A DNA stretch of 64,000 bases from Mangifera indica (taxonomy: Eukaryota; Streptophyta; Magnoliopsida; Sapindales; Anacardiaceae), in the NCBI RefSeq assembly GCF_011075055.1, contig NC_058150.1:9028330-9092329 (forward strand). The letters run 5' to 3'. Position numbers and translations under genes: made by a program. Shown in pieces: positions 1 through 11,021 of the stretch. Positions within the stretch are counted from its first letter, which is position 1. Each line of letters opens with the position of its first letter. The notes beneath the pieces were generated by a model. It was not told where the DNA came from and searched no databases. It was given only the letters and a program-made list of their open reading frames with translations.

Positions 1-364
1 CTGTTGTCCTGGGCCTTGTCTTCGTTGAAACGAAGGTGACAACCGTGTTGAGGATAATCACTAGAAGGAAGCCGTGTCGAAGAGGAAGAGGAGTCGCCTG
101 AAGGTCGTTGGAGAGGAAGAAACAACGTCGAAAAACTAACTCTAAAAAATTGAAAACCCTAAGGGCAAAAATGCTAATTTTTAAAACTTAGGTTGGGGGA
201 AAATTGTTAGTTTTTAAAATTTTAAGGGGAAAATGATATAAATTTTTTAGGGGTTAGGGTTCTGTTAAATTTAACAACTATGGGTGGGTAAATAGAATTT
301 TCAAAGTTAATCGGAGGAAACTTGAGAAAACCGCATACTTTGGGTGGGAAATAGTCCTTTGGCC
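1..364. mobile_element. Right part of a non-autonomous Mutator-like element
   Basis: The segment ends at 361-364 with GGCC preceded by TTTGGGTGGGAAATAGTCC, the same terminal sequence (inverted at the other end) as the elements at 10067-10776, 44303-46537 and 53855-54626. Internally it carries the same AT-rich arm with phrases such as TTTTTAAAATTTTAAGGGG, and a more GC-rich centre near 1-125. The left end lies outside the window, so the target duplication cannot be tested. No coding capacity is seen. Family membership rests on shared ends; the Mutator-like assignment is inferred from 9-bp target duplications of the two best copies. Confidence 0.6.
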
Positions 365-1687
365 TTTTTAGATTTTATTTTTTTCAAATTTTATTTATAT
401 ATCAGACTACACATGTTATGATTTTTAGCTTACATTTCATAATTTGACATCTTTTGAATGCTTCTAGTTTAGTCTGACAAGGGCATTTCAATAATTGTAC
501 AAGTTTTAATAAATGAGGCTTTATTAGGCTATTTAATGAATTATTTCTTGTTTTAAATTAAATGCATGCTTGAAGTAGAGAATTTAGTTACATCTTTCTC
601 CAAAAGGCAATATTTCTAGAGGGGGTGTTACAACTACACATAGAGGTATGTGGTTTCTCTATACTACCATGTGTCACCAATTTCATACATTTTAATTACT
701 CAAACATAATTGCACATATACGAAGCCAAAAGATAAAAATAATCTTAGACATACCTATAGGTGTTACATATATGTTCCATGTATCATACATAAAAATATC
801 ACAAAAAATGTAATGTATATCAAAATATATATCATGGTCGAGACATGCAACAACATTCGAAAGTTCAAAATTTAATTTACAAGGCAATTAACACCATGCA
901 TGTCACATTCAACCATATATACATGTATCTCATGAACCATTCATCATATACATACCTTAAATGATGTGTTCTTCATATTAAAATCATTAGAACACAAAAA
1001 TGAGTAAGAAAACCCAGCCAAACAGCTTAGGTCGAGACATATACTAGCGAAATGAGCTTGAAAACATGATTTCATGGCAAATCATCAACATGCATGGGTA
1101 CGAGTGTTACCTACACATACTCTTATGCATAAATAACACATATTTAGCTCAAAATCAAACATGCAAGGAGCCTAAAATGGCCTTGATACCATTTGAAAGA
1201 ATATGGTGAAGAAAATGATGAAAAACCAACATGCATGTAACATATATACAAGAATCAATAGAATAAAAAAACATGGAGAAGGATTTGTGATTATACCTAC
1301 TTTAAGCTTGAATATTTGATGAAGGATGATAAAGGATAGCTTCACACTTTTCAAGCCTCCAAAGAAGTCCACCAAACTAAGAAAATTGCTCTTGGCCGAA
1401 TTTAGAGGAAAGGTGAAAAGAAAGATTTTTTAGTGAGAGAAGTTTTTATTTCAAATGAGCTTTTTTCATACTAGAAATAAACAAAAATCTGCATATGTAT
1501 AATGGTGGCTTAGTTAGTAATTTAATAATTTTTGCATGATCAAAATCTCAATTTAGATAATAACCATGCATGTAAATCACATATATACATTATTTATCTC
1601 ACAAACATTTTAACTCTTAAAATTTTACTTTTACACCCATATAACGTTTTATGTGATGTTATATTTATTACCTTTTAGAATGTGTTA
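365..1687. other. AT-rich stretch without recognisable gene
   Basis: No open frame here looks like a protein. GGGGTGTTACA at 622-632 is a common right edge of plant Ty3/gypsy LTRs (or, on the minus strand, a left edge), so part of this stretch may be LTR-derived. Nothing else can be supported. Confidence 0.3.
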
Positions 1688-3890
1688 TGTAATACCCCAC
1701 TCTAGATACCTACCTCTACTTAGAATAAGTATCCAAAGAGATGTGTTAACAAAAAAAAATTTTCTTAACCATAAATAACACTGAAATATAAAAGCTTCCA
1801 CAATCCCAAAAGTGTAATAATTTATACTAAACACAATACCAATTCTAGTGTCTAAAATCTCAAAATCATAAAATAGAGTACATAAATTACAATGGTAAAC
1901 CTAAATACATAAATACAACATACTATACAAAGTGACCAAAATTCCCTTGTCTCATACACTACTTTTAACTGACCTACTGGCTCCTCGTCACCACCCCATT
2001 GTTTTACGATCCTACCTACAAAACCATGAAGGAAAATAATGAGTGAGACACATTCAATAAGTAGGTGAATCCATAGTATCCATTAAATAAACATGTATCA
2101 TAGATAGTCCCAATTTCACATGTGTCCTTCATTTAGTCTTTTAGTGGGATCATGGATGTTTCCGTAGCATCCTAAATGTCTATTTAAATCATCTTAATAC
2201 CAAGTACCTAATAGTTTTATTAATGTCATCCTCGATGAATTGTATCCAACGTTGTATAATGATGTCCTTGACGTTTAGTGAAAGCACGTGACACCCCCGA
2301 TGTCAACTATCCAATGTACTATATATATAGGCCAACTCAACTTAGGGCTATGGATACCATCTCATAAGGGTAGTGTGAACTTAAGCCTTCCTTACTATAA
2401 TATACGCATCTAAGATGCTTTGATGCCCATCGTCGGTGCATAGTCATCCAAAGGTATCAAGGTCACATAGACTAACCTTAATACTTCGACTACCATACTG
2501 CACACAGCTCGGTGGCATAATCACATTACATATAGTTTGGTGATACATCACATTGCACATAGCTTGGTGACAAGTCACATTACACATAACTCAGTGACAA
2601 ATCTATATTACACTCAGCTTGGTGGAATACACAAAAGCACACAGCTCGGTGGTAAGAATCATATATTACATTATTAGTGTTTTCAATTTGAAACCACTCC
2701 AATCGGGGTTTGTGTCATCATCTTTATAGTCAAAAACAACCAAATTAACCTTATGTGCCATTTCCCATTTAATCGGGCGCATTCATCCATTTTCCTTTTT
2801 CATAACGCCTTCATTAGGATCTTATATCATATTTCCTCATAATCCTCTCTTATAAAGGTAAACTAGTCATTTCTAAGCTTATTTATTCATATCGAAGCTT
2901 TATATACTATTTATGTACTTCTTATTCTTTATTTCCAAATTTTTCCAAAAGTATGTGGGTGTGTATTTAACATACATGAGGGTGTATTGCTCAATCAACC
3001 TACATGCATCTAAAACACACAAGGGTGTGTCCTTGGTATAGGGCACATGATTGTGTGTCTCATACCATATGGTCATGTGTCTATTCACAATTCTACACTC
3101 TTATGTCTTCAATCTACATAGGCAAAATTTCTCTTAAGGCACAAAGGCATGTGTCATAGACACACGGGCGTGTGTTGAGGGATTTCCATAATTTTGTCTT
3201 TAAATTCTTTGTTTTCCAAGTTACCAAACACCACCACCATTTTTAGCAACATTATACAAACCTTCCAATTCTTTACGAAGCATTTTTACTACCATAATAA
3301 TTCATAATAATAGCCCAAATTGCTAATCTACGTGACCAATGTATTGTCTCATTCATACAAACATGTATAGAGATGTAATCCAAATCAAAGATTTAATTAC
3401 AATGTTAATTCTTAAATTTCCAGTTCCATAATAGTTTAAATACAACTACAATTTCACACATATGGACTCAATTAAAAACATAGTAGAAAACTCAGATTTA
3501 CCAAAGGGGATTTTGTCTATTTACCTTCCCTCTGGTGACACAATAGTTTTCACGTGGGTTAGATCATCCTCTCATGGCTTTCTCTCATGTTCACGACCTT
3601 TAAGACTCTCAAAGCTCTTTTTTTCTCTGTGGTTATTGGAATAAAATGGCAAAGAAATGTCACCAGACACCTCTGAAACCTTTTTTTAACTGAAACAGAT
3701 GATACACAAGCATGAATTATTCATGCACAAGCGTGTATGCAGTTGATACATTTTGAAATCCCCACAAAATGCATCTTTATCCAAAATTCAAACATGCTAA
3801 CCATGCATGGGTATGACACATAGGCATGTGTCTAACTATTCATGGGGTATCTATCATAGGCATGCATTTCACTCACACTTCGCCAATTTC
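1688..3890. repeat. LTR-like repetitive sequence
   Basis: The stretch opens with TGTAATACCCC, a common left edge of plant gypsy LTRs. It contains a minisatellite (2500-2655) and, from about 3000 to 3850, many short palindromic words of the ACAC..GTGTG type, for example CACACAAGGGTGTG and CACACGGGCGTGTG. The same style of words recurs at 48920-49330. Such motifs are frequent in the long LTRs of some plant gypsy lineages. No matching second LTR was found, so the boundaries are tentative. Confidence 0.35.
2500..2655. repeat. Minisatellite, about six units near 30 bp
   Basis: Imperfect direct repeats built on CACACAGCTCGGTGG, with variants such as CACATAGCTTGGTGA, alternate with CATCACATT-like spacers. 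About six units can be lined up by eye at roughly 27-33 bp spacing. The array lies within the LTR-like stretch. Confidence 0.6.
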
Positions 3891-4379
3891 ATTTCACTCC
3901 AAAATTAATTATAACTTCAAATCTGAAAAAGAAAAATTACAAAATAAAATAAAATAACATAAACTAAAATCTACAATGAAAGAAAGAAATGATTATAAAA
4001 ATATAGGTTATCTCTCGATAACGCTAGTTTTAGCTTTTGGCTCGACCTTTGTGTAAGCTCAAGTTTGAGTGGGATTGGATAGTAATCTTAATGCGCTTAT
4101 TGTGATTGGATCATTGATGAGATATGGTTTTAGTTAGTGTCAGTTAATCTTAAAAACACTCGTATTCTCACTTTATACTTCTATTGCTCTATGTGGATAT
4201 ATTGTTAGTACTTTAAAAGTGCCAGAATAATGCTCAAAAAGTCATAATCTTGAATTAAATAGCAGTACGAGGTTACCTGCCTAGAATTCTTTCTTCACTT
4301 TATGCTTATCATGTCATCTCTCTATTCTTTCCTTGTATATCCTAACATTTTCATATGCGTCTAAGTGAAACTTTTCAAA

Positions 4380-5620
4380 TTCATTGAGTTGTAGTGGTCT
4401 TTTTTCTCTAGCTTTCTCAATGTCAAAGTTGAAGAATTTGATAACCTAGTATGCTTTATGTTCTAACTCGACTAGCAAATGGCATGACTTTTTGAATATA
4501 AGCTAAAAATGAGATATTACCATTGGAGTCTTGTATGTAGTCTAGTATACCTCAAATGCATCTTTTAGTTGCATACTCCAATCTTTTCTATAGTTCCTTA
4601 CTGTTTTCTATAGTATTAACTTTAGTCGTATACTTCATTCTTTTCTAGAGTTCCTTACTATTTATCCAATCTTTGGTTGTTGATCTGTGGATGGTAAGGT
4701 GTTGTAACTTTTTGTGTCATGTTGTATTTCTTCAATATTCTTTCCATTAGATAGTTGTAGAAATGCGACCTACCATGACTTATGATCGCTCTAGGTGTAC
4801 CAAAACGAGTAAAGATATTTTTCTTTAAAGATTGACTACAACTTTTGCATTAGTGGTCAAAGTTGTCATGGCTTTTACCCATTTAGACATGTAGTCAATT
4901 GTGACTAAGATATAGTGATTTTCATATGACATTAGGAATAGTCTCATAAAGTTAATCCTCAAAAAATTAAACAATTCAATTTCCAGTATCATGATGAGGG
5001 GTATTTCATCTATTCTTGATATGTTCCTAGTTCTTTGACATTGATCATAGTTACTGACGAATTTCCTAATGTCTTAAAATAAAGTAGGCCAACAAAATCT
5101 GCATTGTAAAACTTTTGTTGTTCTTGAGGTATTGAAATGTCCTCTTGTTTCTAATGAGAGGCAATAGGTTAGTATACGTTGTATTTTATCGTCTGGCACG
5201 CATCATCATATTAGTCCATTATAACATCATTTGTATAGTAGTGGTTCTTCTCATAAATAGCTCTTTGTGTCATGTAAAAACGTTTTCCTTTAATAGAAGC
5301 TAAGGTCTGGTGATAGAACTCTATATACTAAGTAGTTTACTACGTTTGCATACCATGGCATAATCTATTTAGATATCATCATTAACTATTCATTTTGGAA
5401 ATGTTTTATCAATTGGCAAGTTATAGTTCGTTCCCCCACACTTATCCTTTTCTAGTTATGATAGATGATCGACAATAACATTTTCTTCTCCCTTCTTATC
5501 TCATATTTCCAAATCAAATTCTTGTAAGAAAAGTAGCCATCGTATCAACATCGAATCTACTTCTTTCTAGATTCGTTGATGTTGATAGTTGTGGTTTATT
5601 TCTTGTTTCTTCTTGCATAT
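4380..5620 (-). pseudogene. Ty3/gypsy integrase relic
   Basis: Read on the minus strand in shifting frames, this shows the core of a plant gypsy polyprotein: an end-of-RNase-H region near 5440-5600, then an integrase with phrases HYILVTIDYMSKWVKAM, FTRFGTPRAIIS and TTPYHPQ (about 4990 down to 4680). These are hallmarks of the integrase catalytic core of the Athila/Tat-type gypsy lineage (established family knowledge). Stops and frameshifts break it throughout, and no LTR pair flanks it. The relic at 32800-33770 on the plus strand belongs to the same lineage. It is dead sequence, not a gene. Confidence 0.7.
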
Positions 5621-5699
5621 CTACTTTCTCTTAATGTGATCGGGAGATTCTTATGATTTCTTCTTCTTCCTACAAATTCCATTCTTGTTTTCTTCTTCC

Positions 5700-6849
5700 T
5701 CTTTTTCTACAAAACAAAAATAAAACAAATAGTAAAATATCTATGATTATTAATATTAATTAACTAGAATCCTAAATTATTTTATTACTAAATTGCAAAA
5801 TTTAATGCTTGTAGACATGGTATACGAGCGTATATTTAAAGTGTAACAGATTATTACCAAATAACACAATGTCTCAGAGTTCAAATCAACTCTTATATGC
5901 ATGTGACCCATAAGCTCTCCATCAAATCGATAATATTTAGATTTGGATTGAATCTGGGCACAAACTAAGATTAGGCTCTAGCAAGACACATGGTCACTCT
6001 ACTAAAAAAATTTCAGCAAACTAATCTCGACTTTGTTAATTACATGATTGTGTATAATTTGATATCATTGTCAATTGATGTCTCTAGAGGTTGAGACACA
6101 AATGTGTACCTATCTTAGTGACTCATTGATATAATTTGATACACATTGATAATTGAACAACTTAGATTGTGCTATGACCCAATCCTATTGTGGCCATAGA
6201 TTTAAGTGGTTATGATATCTTTTAGTATTCTTATGTGAAATATCATATCCTATTCTCATTGAGTGACAAATCCTCTATTGATCCACCATAACCTTCATAT
6301 AGATCTTAATATGGTCGATCATTATTTTTATGACATCCCTTTTACTATAACACATTAGATAATGTCAAACTATATTGATCTTTGTATGAGATAGTTTGAT
6401 GACTTCAAACCTAAGACCCACATGTACCCCATGAGTTAGAGGATTTATTTCCATAGGCATAACAACAATCATCCATATGTCAACAACGTATACTTATGTG
6501 TTACACCAAGCTGTCAACTAACAATTTCGATATGTAAGAATTATCACCACTGCTTGGTGGGGTCATTCAACAATATGATAATCTTATCATTATTACTCAT
6601 GCCTTTGGTCATAGTAATATCAAAATTATGAATATTTCTAGAACAATCATTTAATATGTTATAAGGTTCTCATGATTAATCGTTTGATCCCTTTGTCATG
6701 ATTTTACTATTCTAATGATATATTATTCTTACAAACATTTAATGTTACATTAACATGCATGAGTAACAAAGAACTTTTTATCAATGAATGAATAAATGAC
6801 ATGATCACAAATGTCCAAACCAATTGGCTTTAAGGCACTACTTTAACAC
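5700..6849. other. Repeat-like AT-rich DNA, no gene
   Basis: No coding signal is seen. Phrases around 6540-6660 resemble stretches near 15030-15170 and 37100-37250 by eye (a match built around ATTTGTC.TTATCTTT at the latter two), which suggests dispersed retroelement-derived sequence. The family is not identified. Confidence 0.3.
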
Positions 6850-8215
6850 TAGACACTTTCTTTTTCAATTCTTTATTCTCATTTCTAATGCATTCCATTT
6901 CTTTTAAGATAATAACTTTTTCATGATTTATAATATCCAATTCTTTCTTTGTCTTGTTGTGATCATGTGCAAATGTCTCAAATTCATTTTTGAAGCATGC
7001 CAATTGGTTTTTTAATGATTTATTTTTAGTCTACATGCATTCATATTCATTTATGAGTGAGTCAAATACTTCTTAAAGGTCAATAAAAAAGTAAGAGTTA
7101 AGATTATATACCTTTTCCTTCGAGTCGCTTTTGGTCATGAAGCAAATATTAGGCCTTTCTTTTTCTACCTCACTATCATCACTTCCATTTCAAATGGTGA
7201 CAAAAAACTTTCTTTTTGAACCACTTCTTGTTCTTGTCCTTCATCTTCCTTCTCAAAAGACAATATTTACATCTGTGATTGGGTTTCTTAGACTCATAGC
7301 GTATAACTTCATTTTTTCTCGTCACTATCCTCTTTTCCTCTAGGTCTAGAAAAGTTTCTCTCTTTATTCCTCTTGAACCTTGAGAGAAATTTGTTAAATT
7401 TCCTTGCTAGGAGGCTTTCATGATCATCATTCATTGAAGATTCGTCATATCCCTTTACATCCACTAGCTTTAAGGTTATATGCCTCTTAGCCTTGATATC
7501 GTCTTCCTTTGGCTTCCTTTTCATCTCATAGGTTAGAAAACTCCCTATGAGTTCATCCATCCCTATTTTACTTAAGTCTTTTTATTCTTTTATATTGGTG
7601 ACCTTTATGCTCCAACAGTCTTGTAGGGACCTTAAAATTTTCTTCATAAGCTTAATAGTCTTAAACATTTTTCCTAATTCTTTTAGGACGTTTATAAGGT
7701 CAGAGAATTGTTTGTACATGTCCATGAATTTCTCCTCCATCTTCATCTCGAATAACTTATAGTCATGAAACAAAAGCTCGATTTTAGATTCTTTAACTTG
7801 GTTTGTCCCCTCATTTGTTGTTTAGAGAATGGTCCAAACTTGTTTAGCCAATTCGCAAGTCAAAACTCAATTAAACTCTTTAGAATCAAGAGTACAAAAC
7901 AAAATATTAATAATTTAAACATTTAAATTCATCATTTTTTCATCATCTTCATTATAATCTAATTCATTTTTGGGTTTCATTTGTCCTAGTGTCTCAAGGC
8001 ACCAAATCTCTATGTTCAGTGATTTTCCAAAGTTAAAAATCTATAGTGTTAATGTGAAGTCTCATTCTAATTTTTCATTGATTATAGCTAACACCACAGA
8101 ACAATGGTGATCTAGTTATACATTGGCCTTCACTAAAAACGGATATAGATGTACTAGTCATTATAACTATGATCTTTTACTCTAAAAATCGTTAGATTTT
8201 AAGCAACCTATAGTC
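6850..8215 (-). pseudogene. Ty1/copia gag relic
   Basis: Read on the minus strand, the order of a plant copia gag is visible. Near 8130 is a start region resembling the RPPLFDGxNYxxWK class. Near 7920-7880 is a degraded LxSxEFN segment. At 7773-7582 is a frame containing MEEKFMDMYKQFSDLINVLK and KILRSLQDCWSIKVTNIKE, typical of the UBN2-type retrotransposon gag domain. At 7560-7309 is a frame beginning MDELIGSFLTYEMKRK. A Lys/Glu-rich coiled-coil-like tail with NKSLKNQLACFKNE (about 7030-6970) follows. Several frameshifts and stops separate the parts, and no protease or RT follows downstream. The relic joins plus-strand hAT sequence at about 8231. Confidence 0.65.
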
Positions 8216-8217
8216 CA

Positions 8218-8230
8218 AGCTTTGGCACCA
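8218..8230 (-). other. Primer-binding-site-like sequence of the copia relic
   Basis: The minus strand reads TGGTGCCAAAGC, close to the plant initiator-tRNA primer site TGGTATCAGAGC, and it lies upstream of the copia gag relic as expected. The 5' LTR that should lie just beyond it is absent; hAT sequence starts instead. Confidence 0.4.
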
Positions 8231-8232
8231 AA

Positions 8233-8725
8233 ATGTACAATATATATGAACATAAATATGGAAGGATGTCATATAATCCTAAATTTGAGGTAAGTTCATA
8301 TGGTTCATCCAAACATAAGTCACATATATGCTCTGTCTTATACAAAGGTAAACAACAAGTAGGTCAAGACTCAAATATAGTGAATTTTGTAAGTCTATTA
8401 ATACTGATTATTTTCTTGAAATTATAAGTCGATATGGTGACACATTCAATGTTTTAGCGTGGTGGAAAGAATATCAAATCAATTATCCTATGCTTTTTGT
8501 CATGACACGTGATTTATTAATATCTATAGTGTCTATTGTAGCGTCAGAATAAGTTTTAGTGCACGTGGATGCATGTTGGATGACAGATGATCGAATTTAC
8601 ACCTTAATATGGTTGAGACGATTATGCATATAAAAGATTAGGTGACAGCTAAATATAAGTTATAAAATCGGGTAGTAGATGATATATTTAAAGAATTCAA
8701 GAATTTGGACATCGAAGATAAGTAA
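8233..8725 (+). pseudogene. hAT transposase C-terminal part (hATC dimerisation domain) relic
   Basis: From 8233 a frame reads through KYG.MSYNPKF and YKGKQQVGQDSN. Then, near 8460-8560, comes WWKEYQINYPMLFVMTRDLL followed by SIVSIVASE, the hallmark of the hAT C-terminal dimerisation domain (W W K, then a P..ASE block). The frame is interrupted by stops (TAA just after ASE at about 8550, others beyond). The N-terminal half is missing here. Non-coding sequence rich in GGCCCA words follows to about 9370, as is common at hAT ends. Not functional. Confidence 0.65.
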
Positions 8726-9516
8726 AAGATATATAAATCAAACATATATTTGCATATTATGTAAATAAATTGATTTGTTGTATCTTGAATTTTTTTCCAT
8801 CATGCAACCATGACTTTGAAAAAGAGTCAAAGAGTGCTTGAAATTATCAGGAGGAAGCGGATAGGGGCTAGCGATGTGCCCCAATCGGATATGGAATAGC
8901 AATGAGCCGATTCATTGATTGACTCAAGGTGTGGACTGATGTGGATTATGACAGTAGCCTAAGCCCGAGCTGATGATATTCCTCCACCACAGGTGAGGGA
9001 TTATCAATAAAATTTTTAAGGTATTGTCTTTGGTTTTAGTAATTTAAAAATGAATTTTATTTAATTTTATATAATTATTAAATTAAAAATATTATTTTAT
9101 TATTTAATTGATGGATGACCCAATAAAGGCCCACTAGCTGACTTGTTAAAGGTTTGACATGACATGACCTTCTAAAGTGTAGGCCATATCATAGGCTTTC
9201 AATTAATTATGGGCCAACCTGCTCGTAAGTTTCACTACAATGCGGTCCTTGGCCCAACATGCCATGCAAACATGACAGATCGTGCTAGAGCCAACTCAAT
9301 TCAACCTGACATAGCCCACAAGTACGGTGAGCCATGTTAGAGCAAGTCCAACATGACCAACCGTCATCTCTACCTAGACCAATGATAGAATTGTAAATGT
9401 ACTTACAATTTTTTCTTAGTTTTATGTTTATTGTCGATGTCTTCTGCAAATTGTTAGCAAGCACTAGCTTATTATTTGATGTGTAAAGTTTCTTGTGCTA
9501 AATTTCACCTCTTCAT
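8726..9516. other. Probable hAT 3' non-coding region and AT-rich spacer
   Basis: Between about 8860 and 9370 the base composition rises, and words such as GGCCCA, GGGCCAACC and GCCCACAAG recur on both strands. This fits the subterminal region of the hAT element whose coding relic lies just upstream. The same style occurs at 47300-47470 next to a second hAT relic. No terminal repeat could be fixed. Confidence 0.35.
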
Positions 9517-9526
9517 ATATAAATAA

Positions 9527-9578
<52 letters not shown>

Positions 9579-9597
9579 TTATTTATTTATTTATTTC
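9517..9597. repeat. AT microsatellite flanked by AAAT/ATTT repeats
   Basis: A run of about 22 AT dinucleotides (9530-9574) is flanked on the left by AAATAAATAAAT and on the right by ATTT repeated six times, so the whole block is nearly its own reverse complement and could fold into a long hairpin. It abuts the MITE copy at 9598. Confidence 0.9.
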
Positions 9598-9745
9598 GAA
9601 TACACAAATAGGTTCACACTTAATGTAAATTATCATATAATTTGATGATTTTTAATTAAGAATAAAGTAACACTTAATCACATAATAAATACATAAGTGT
9701 GTATCTATTTATATATTCAAAGTAGATATACATAGTAATACTTTA
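9598..9745. mobile_element. Palindromic MITE, copy 1
   Basis: Imperfect inverted-repeat element sharing its centre (AATTAAGAATAAAGT, TAATCACAT) and arms with copies at about 23283-23452, 29519-29673 and 53670-53832. It has no coding capacity. Boundaries are approximate because the AT repeat adjoins the left end. Confidence 0.5.
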
Positions 9746-10066
9746 AATTTAATAAGCACCTCGATGGACCAATTAGCATTGGAACAGGGCTTCCATATCT
9801 TTGTATATCATGTACTACATTTATGGGAAATTGTTTCCATTAATTTCAAATAATTAGAATGAAAAATATTGTAGCCCAAACTATAATTCAATCCGAATTG
9901 AACAGAAAGTTTTAATTCAATTTAGTTTAACTCAAAATATAATATAATTTGATTTGATTTGAAATTTTGTAAAATTAGTTTTTTCATTTTGTTTGAAATT
10001 TTTTCTAAAACATATCAAATTAGAGCATACATGCCCCTGTTTTAGAAGAGTGTGTCATTGTTTTAA

Positions 10067-10776
10067 AACCAAATGACTGTTTCCCACCCAAGGTTTGGTG
10101 CAAGCGTAACTTTTCACTCGTTAATTATTAAAAATTTAAATAACCATTTGTTTACTAAATTTTACTTTTATTGTCAGAGACAAAATTGTTATTTAATAAA
10201 AATAATTTAAAAAACTAAAAATTTATCATATTTCTCTCTTAGGTTTAAAAACTAACAAATACCTCCCACTCAAAGTTTGAAAAATGAACATTTTTCCTTT
10301 AGGATTTTCCGGCCACTATTGTCGGTGGTCGGTAGTGGCTATGGTCATGTTGTCTCTTCCTCTCGTTCCATTCTTGGCCGTCACCGAGTCAAGGAAATGG
10401 TCGATAAAGACGTGTCTTCATCTAAAGATGAATAATTCATCTTTGTTAGCCGATAATGGTCGATAATGGAGCGTGGTTGAGAGAGAAGTTGAGAGGGAGG
10501 GAGAACTCTATTGTCTCTAGTTGTTGGTAGGGTGTTGGAAAAACCTCAAAGGGGAAATGTAAATTTTTCAAAGTTTGGATAGGAGAAATTGTTAGTTTTT
10601 AAATTTATGGATGAAAATATGATAAATTTTTAGTTTTTTTGAAATATTTTTATTAAATAATAATTTTACCACTGATAATAATAGTAAAATATAATAAATA
10701 AATGGATATTTTGTATAGTTAGCAGGTAAAAAGTTCAGATTGCAGCAGGCTTTGGGTGGGCAATAACCATTTGGCC
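10067..10776. mobile_element. Non-autonomous Mutator-like element with 9-bp target duplication
   Basis: Terminal inverted repeats of about 100 bp can be aligned: the left end AACCAAATGACTGTTTCCC matches the inverted right end GGCCAAATGGTTATTGCCC. The element is flanked by TTGTTTTAA at 10058-10066 and again at 10777-10785. A 9-bp duplication is the signature of Mutator-superfamily insertion (established knowledge). The centre (about 10300-10520) is less AT-rich and holds no convincing protein. The right end lies about 245 bp upstream of the ICT1-like start codon, so it may form part of that promoter. Confidence 0.75.
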
Positions 10777-10984
10777 TTGTTTTAAAATTGGGCATTCATG
10801 GACTGCCATACCAAGGTAGGCATCACCAAAGACAATTGATTTTTGATAATCAAAGTTGGCAAAACTAAAGTTGGAGATTATGGTCGCCAATTTCTTTTTC
10901 AACCAGATTTTTAAATATTGGGTGGAGCGTATAGCATAATTTTCAAATTAACGGCAGCCACAAAGAACATCTGGCTGTGTTTTA

Positions 10985-10993
10985 TTAGGGTTT
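10985..10993 (-). promoter_or_regulatory. Telo-box-like motif upstream of the ICT1-like gene
   Basis: The plus strand reads TTAGGGTTT, i.e. AAACCCTAA on the minus strand, 29 bases before the start codon. Telo-boxes are common near the transcription start of plant genes for translation components (established knowledge). Function here is inferred. Confidence 0.4.
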
Positions 10994-11021
10994 TCATTTC
11001 AATTAAAAAGGGCAGAAAAAA

